64,000 nt of DNA from contig CP141127.1 of NCBI GenBank assembly GCA_035236585.1, positions 45,336,001-45,400,000 of the forward strand, in the 5' to 3' direction. The position numbers and the translations under genes were made by a program. Position 1 is the first letter of the stretch. The number at the start of each line of letters is the position of its first letter. The stretch comes from Warburgia ugandensis (lineage: Eukaryota > Streptophyta > Magnoliopsida > Canellales > Canellaceae). Below are positions 59,773-64,000 of this stretch, in pieces. Below the pieces are notes generated by a model. The model was not told the DNA's origin, searched no databases, and saw only the letters and a list, made by a program, of their open reading frames with translations.

Positions 59773-61540
59773 CACTCCTACTCTCCTTGCTAAAATTACA
59801 TTCAATATATTCTGTCTTATTTCGATTAATTTTAAATCCTTCAGATTCTAATGCTTCTCTCCATAACTCTAGCTTTATGTTTACACCTTCCCTTGTCTCA
59901 TCAAGTAGGACTATATCATCTGCAAATAGCATGCACCAAGGAATCTCCTTGTGTAGATGTTTTGTTAACTCATTCATAACTGATGTGAAGAGGTATGGAC
60001 TCAATGCCGATCCTTGGTGCAATCCTACAATGACAAGAAAATCACCAATCATGCCATTAGTGGTCTTAACATTTGTCTCCGCTCCCTCATACATATATTT
60101 AATTATGTCTATATACCCCTGAGAAACCCCTTTACCACCCAACACCTCCATATTAACTCTCTAGGGACTCTATCATAAGCTTTCTCTAAGTCGATAAAGA
60201 CTATGTGTACCTCTCCCTATATTTCTCTACTAATTGTCTTAGTAAGAAAATAGCTTCCATGGTAGACCTCCCAAGCATGAAACCAAACTAATTCTCCGAT
60301 ACAGTTGTTTCATGTCATAGCCTCTTCTCAATCACTCTTTCAAAAAGTTTCATGGTGTGGCTCATAAGTTTGATCCTTAGATAATTAGTGCAACTCTAAA
60401 TGTCTCCTTTATTCTTATAGATTGGTATAATAGAGCTTTTCCTCCACTCATCAAGTATTTTCTTTGATTTTATAATCTTGTTAAACAACTTGGTCAACCA
60501 ACCTACCCCAACATCTCCCATATGCTTCCAAACCTCTCTTGGTACACCATCAGGCCCCATGGCCTTTCTTGTTTCATCTTTTTCAAGGCTTCTTTTACTT
60601 TAGGTATTCTAATCCTACATTCATATCTATAATATCCAATGTTATTTAGATTTATATTATTTTCAATCCTTATATTCTCAGAGCTAATGTCATTTAATAA
60701 TTTTTGAAAGTATGTTACCCACCTTTGTTTGATCTCCTCATCTTTAGATAATACCTTTTGATTATTGCTTTTAATACACCTAACATGATCTAAGTCCTTA
60801 CCCTTCTATGCTCTTACTTTTGCAAGTTTAAACACATCTTTCTCACCTTCTCTTATTCCTAGTCTATTATAGAGCTCATCATATGCTTTAAGTTTAGCCT
60901 CACTTACTATTCTCTTAGCAATGTTTTTTACATTCTAATATTGTTCATAGTTTTCATTATTTCTAATCTTTTTCCATGCTTTAAAATGCATTCGCTTTTC
61001 TTTAGTAAGTTTTTGCATTATTTCACTCCACCACCATGTTTCCTTTGTTAATAGCCTTTTACCTTTAGATACTCCTAAGACATCTTTTGCCACTTTCTTA
61101 ATGGACTTAGCCATATTAGTCCACATGGTATTTACTTCTGTTTCCTAGTTCCAATTTTCGTCTACTATCAACTTATTTTTGAATGAGGTTATTTTCTCTC
61201 CTTTTAAATCCCACCACTTAGTTTTTGGATGTGTATTAAGTTCAATTCTTTTACTCCATCTTTTAATATGGATATCCATAACCATTAACCTGTGTTGTGA
61301 GGTTAAACTCTTACTGTGTATCACCTTACAATCCTTACATATAGATCGTTCATTATTCCTAAGTAGAAAAAAGTCTATTTGGCATTTATGAAGTCCACTT
61401 TTAAAGGTTATTAAGTGTTCATCCCTCTTCTTAAAGAGTGTATTTGCAATGGACAGGTTATATGACAAAGAAAAATTGAGGATATTCTGCCCCCATCTCA
61501 TTTCATTCACCTATACCATACACTCTGTGTTCTCTATATG
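59773..61540 (-). pseudogene. RTE-type LINE, endonuclease and reverse transcriptase part
   Basis: On the minus strand, from 61530 downwards: endonuclease C-terminal part (NEMRWGQNILNFSLSYNLSI, ANTLFKKRDEHLITFKSG, CQIDFFLL, DCKVIHSKSLTSQHRLMVMD), then a linker (ETWWWSEIMQKLTKEKR near 61030). The RT follows with GFMLGRSTMEAIFLLRQL (about 60240-60290), VHIVFIDLEKAYDRV (about 60175-60220), [20 protein letters not shown] and the catalytic [15 protein letters not shown] (near 59920). Stops and frameshifts divide it into at least four frames. The N-terminal half of the endonuclease is absent, so the element is 5'-truncated, as is usual for LINEs. Confidence 0.9.
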
Positions 61541-62739
61541 ACATGAAAAACATACAAGAATGTGTTTACAATAGGGCACGAAAGCATGTTAGAAAGATGA
61601 CCATAATAGAACTCAAAATGCATTATTAGAAAACATCTCTAATAGACCATGAACCCTGTTAAGATAAGATGTCTATAACATGATCAAAGATCTTTCTAGA
61701 AAATGTTTCTATTGAAGTACGAAACTATATCCAAAAAATCCATATAATTAGATCATAAAAACATGTCATTAAGCATCTAATTTAGAATGTAATGGGTTCT
61801 ATAACTACCTTATATATGTGAGTATATTCGTTATGAACATTGTTCATTCAAAATTACCTGAGATTAGTATGTTTTATCTATTTAAGATCATCGAGTAAAA
61901 TGCATATTTTTCAAATCTCTAAAACTTTTGAAAACTTGTCAAAAACTTAGTAGTTTTAGAAACACATACCTCTTTGAAATTTTCACATTTTCTCCTAGCT
62001 TTTCCCTCCTTCAACATCTGTTCAAAGCATAGAGAATAGACATTGCTTCCTTCTTCTCTTCTTCATCTCTCTCCCCCAATTTTTTTCTTTTCTTTCTTCT
62101 ATTTCCTTTTCCCATCCTTTAACATCTTCCTTATTAACATTTTCCAATTAAAATTCCTTATTGCCCAAGGCAGCGTACAATTTCTAAATACAAGTCATCT
62201 TTCCACTTCATTTCATTATCCTAGATTCCTTCTTAGAATGTTTCTTACTTCTCTTTCTAAACATGCTTCCTAAACTAATTATCCTTTTGCTTTCCTAAAT
62301 CAAGTTTTAGAGTCCTAGGAGATGTGCAAGGATTTTACTCTTGGACGTCCTAGGCTTCCAAGTTAAGACTTCCTACATATATTATAAGTCTTTAGTAAAA
62401 GATGTTTTAGATAGGAAATATGAAATCTAGTATGACCCCATCTTATTAGAAATATCTAGACCAATTGTGGGCCCTCTCCTACTACAAAATTTCCAAGCTA
62501 AATAGAAAGGGGTGTCATTATCAACCTTGATAGTCAATATGCTTACGATACATACTTCTAATGGTTGGATTTACAACATCCTTCTATCATTGAGAAACTC
62601 TATTCTAACTCCATCCATATATTGTAGTCATATCATTCAATTATCATGCTATAAATGATTGAATTTTCAATGTTTATGAAGAACCCTATTTTGCATTAAT
62701 GGTAAAAGTAGGTACAAAATTTAGGGGTTATTATATCAT
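61541..62739 (-). mobile_element. Minus-strand LTR, 5' portion (tentative)
   Basis: The plus strand ends AAATTTAGGGGTTATTATA at about 62739, the complement of TATAATAACCCCTAAATTT, which resembles the TGTAATAACCCC/TGTAATGACTCC starts of the LTR families here. A pyrimidine-rich zone (62041-62120) is present. Joined in thought with 52371-54299, the two parts give an LTR of about 3.1 kb, the size expected for the Tekay-like families. The link is inferred from position, orientation and length only. Confidence 0.4.
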
Positions 62740-63412
62740 CTCACAATCACTGGCTTTAACTTTTACTTTCATAGACCAAGTGTTCTCAATCAAAGAGGGA
62801 TATCTATGAGCCCTTGAAAATCATTGGCAATGATAAATTGGGTTTTATTGCCCTCGACCTTCAAGCTATGGTCTTCAAATCAAGAAGTAGTAGTTGACAC
62901 CAAAATTTGTATCGCTTTATCATTTTCAAGGGATCACATTTTAATTTTCACATCAAGAATAGATTTCATAGAATCATTTTAAAGAACAGTTAAATAAAAT
63001 GACACAACAATCCCCTAATAATGAGTCAAAACCTTGAAAAATTAAGTTTTTGAAAAAAATAAGTTGTTGAGTTTAGTATCATAAAGTTTAAACCTATTGG
63101 ACTTCACAGTAGTGAAATTCAACCAAAGAATATCTAAACCATTCACTCTTTATGATATTTGGAACTTCAAATGCATTCTTTAGGATTCTTTAGAAAGAAA
63201 ACCTCCTAAACTTCCTGATTGTGTACTCTAAGGTCACGTAGTTCACAGTCATGAAATTTTGATCCATTGTATAGTGATCACAAGATAGGACCTTAGGTTT
63301 GTGAAGTTCTAGATCATAGAACATTAAGATCATGAACCTCATAAAGTAAAACATAAAAAGATCAATTTTTGAACTTGCTTTTGATTGTGCATGAAATTAC
63401 CAACTTTGCCAA

Positions 63413-63444
<32 letters not shown>

Positions 63445-64000
63445 TCTCTTTCTTGTTTTAGGTTTCCTCTTGTTTGAAATGTATACCCTAGAGTACCAAT
63501 TATGCAATATTTTGTCTTAATATTAGTTGAATAAATGTAGCCTTTTGTTATCATGGTATTCTAGTTATACAATTAAAGGTTATATTTTACATGATTTATT
63601 ATAATATGAGAATCATGAGATGATTTGATGGTGCTTATGTAACATAAGAGAAGTTTCACAACATCTTGGTTGAGAGCCATGGGGATGAGAAATGGAATTT
63701 TGGTTCTATGTAAACCAAGAATGGCCTCAAGTAAGAATGAGATAAGCACACTTAATATCACCCTTTTCTAAACTAGTGGTTGGAACATTGGATTGATATG
63801 ACTAAGAAAGAAGTTAAGATTTGGTAGCCAAGTCAACCAAGAAATAGTGAAAATAAAATCATTGGAAACATGCAGAAGACATTTTTGGACAGATGGAGAT
63901 ATTAAGCAATTAGGAAAGTTTGTGGTTAGTTCAAATATGGAATTAAGAAACATACTTGAATAGTAGAAGATATGTTGGGACTAGGGAGACTATAGGTTAC
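62740..64000. other. AT-rich sequence, no gene recognised
   Basis: No coding similarity, LTR terminus or transposase motif could be read on either strand. Short open frames at 63339-63554, 63573-63761 and 63768-63953 on the minus strand look like chance frames. The only clear structure is the CA microsatellite. Confidence 0.5.
63414..63443. repeat. CA microsatellite, about 15 units
   Basis: Uninterrupted CA dinucleotide run. Confidence 0.95.

Overview
The window is repeat-dominated nuclear DNA from a flowering plant. The evidence is AT-rich sequence with few CpGs outside some LTR blocks, Tekay/Del-type and Athila/Tat-type Ty3/gypsy elements, CACTA (En/Spm) DNA transposons with TNP2 and Ptta/Transposase_24 genes, and an RTE-type LINE. 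The species cannot be named from the sequence. I see no intact host gene, no rRNA or tRNA gene and no organellar or bacterial segment.

Layout, left to right. Positions 1-720 are AT-rich with a degenerate tandem repeat. Positions 725-8760 hold a decayed CACTA transposon: arrays of a palindromic subterminal motif, a 0.9-kb tandem duplication, a broken TNP2-type transposase gene (3833-7040) and a second set of subterminal repeats with a nested tandem array. A G-rich minisatellite (8860-9067 and 15270-15400) is split by a partial LTR element (9068-15269). Positions 15401-17643 carry the 5' part of a Ptta/Transposase_24 gene. Its 3' part lies at 31352-32401, on the far side of a 13.7-kb coding-poor LTR element (17644 to about 31351) whose LTRs are unusually long, about 5.3 kb. 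A second type of palindromic subterminal repeat follows (32490-32949). It is interrupted by a complete-looking but coding-broken Tekay/Del element (32950-42761, target duplication GTAAT) and resumes at 42762-42860.

From 42862 comes the 3' end of an Athila/Tat-like element with its LTR (45196 to about 50236). A 2.8-kb solo LTR sits inside that LTR (46392-49200, target duplication GTCCC). From about 50237 a minus-strand LTR element begins. Its LTR appears in two pieces (52371-54299 and about 61541-62739) around a minus-strand RTE LINE. The LINE is itself split by a 4.8-kb minus-strand solo LTR (54943-59772, target duplication CACTC). The last 1.2 kb holds only a CA microsatellite.

The relative order of events can be read from the nesting. 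The Athila-like remains, the CACTA sequences and the minus-strand LTR are the older layers. The LINE came into the minus-strand LTR, and the solo LTRs, the long-LTR elements and the Tekay element came later. All family calls rest on reading protein motifs and terminal sequences by eye. No database search was possible.
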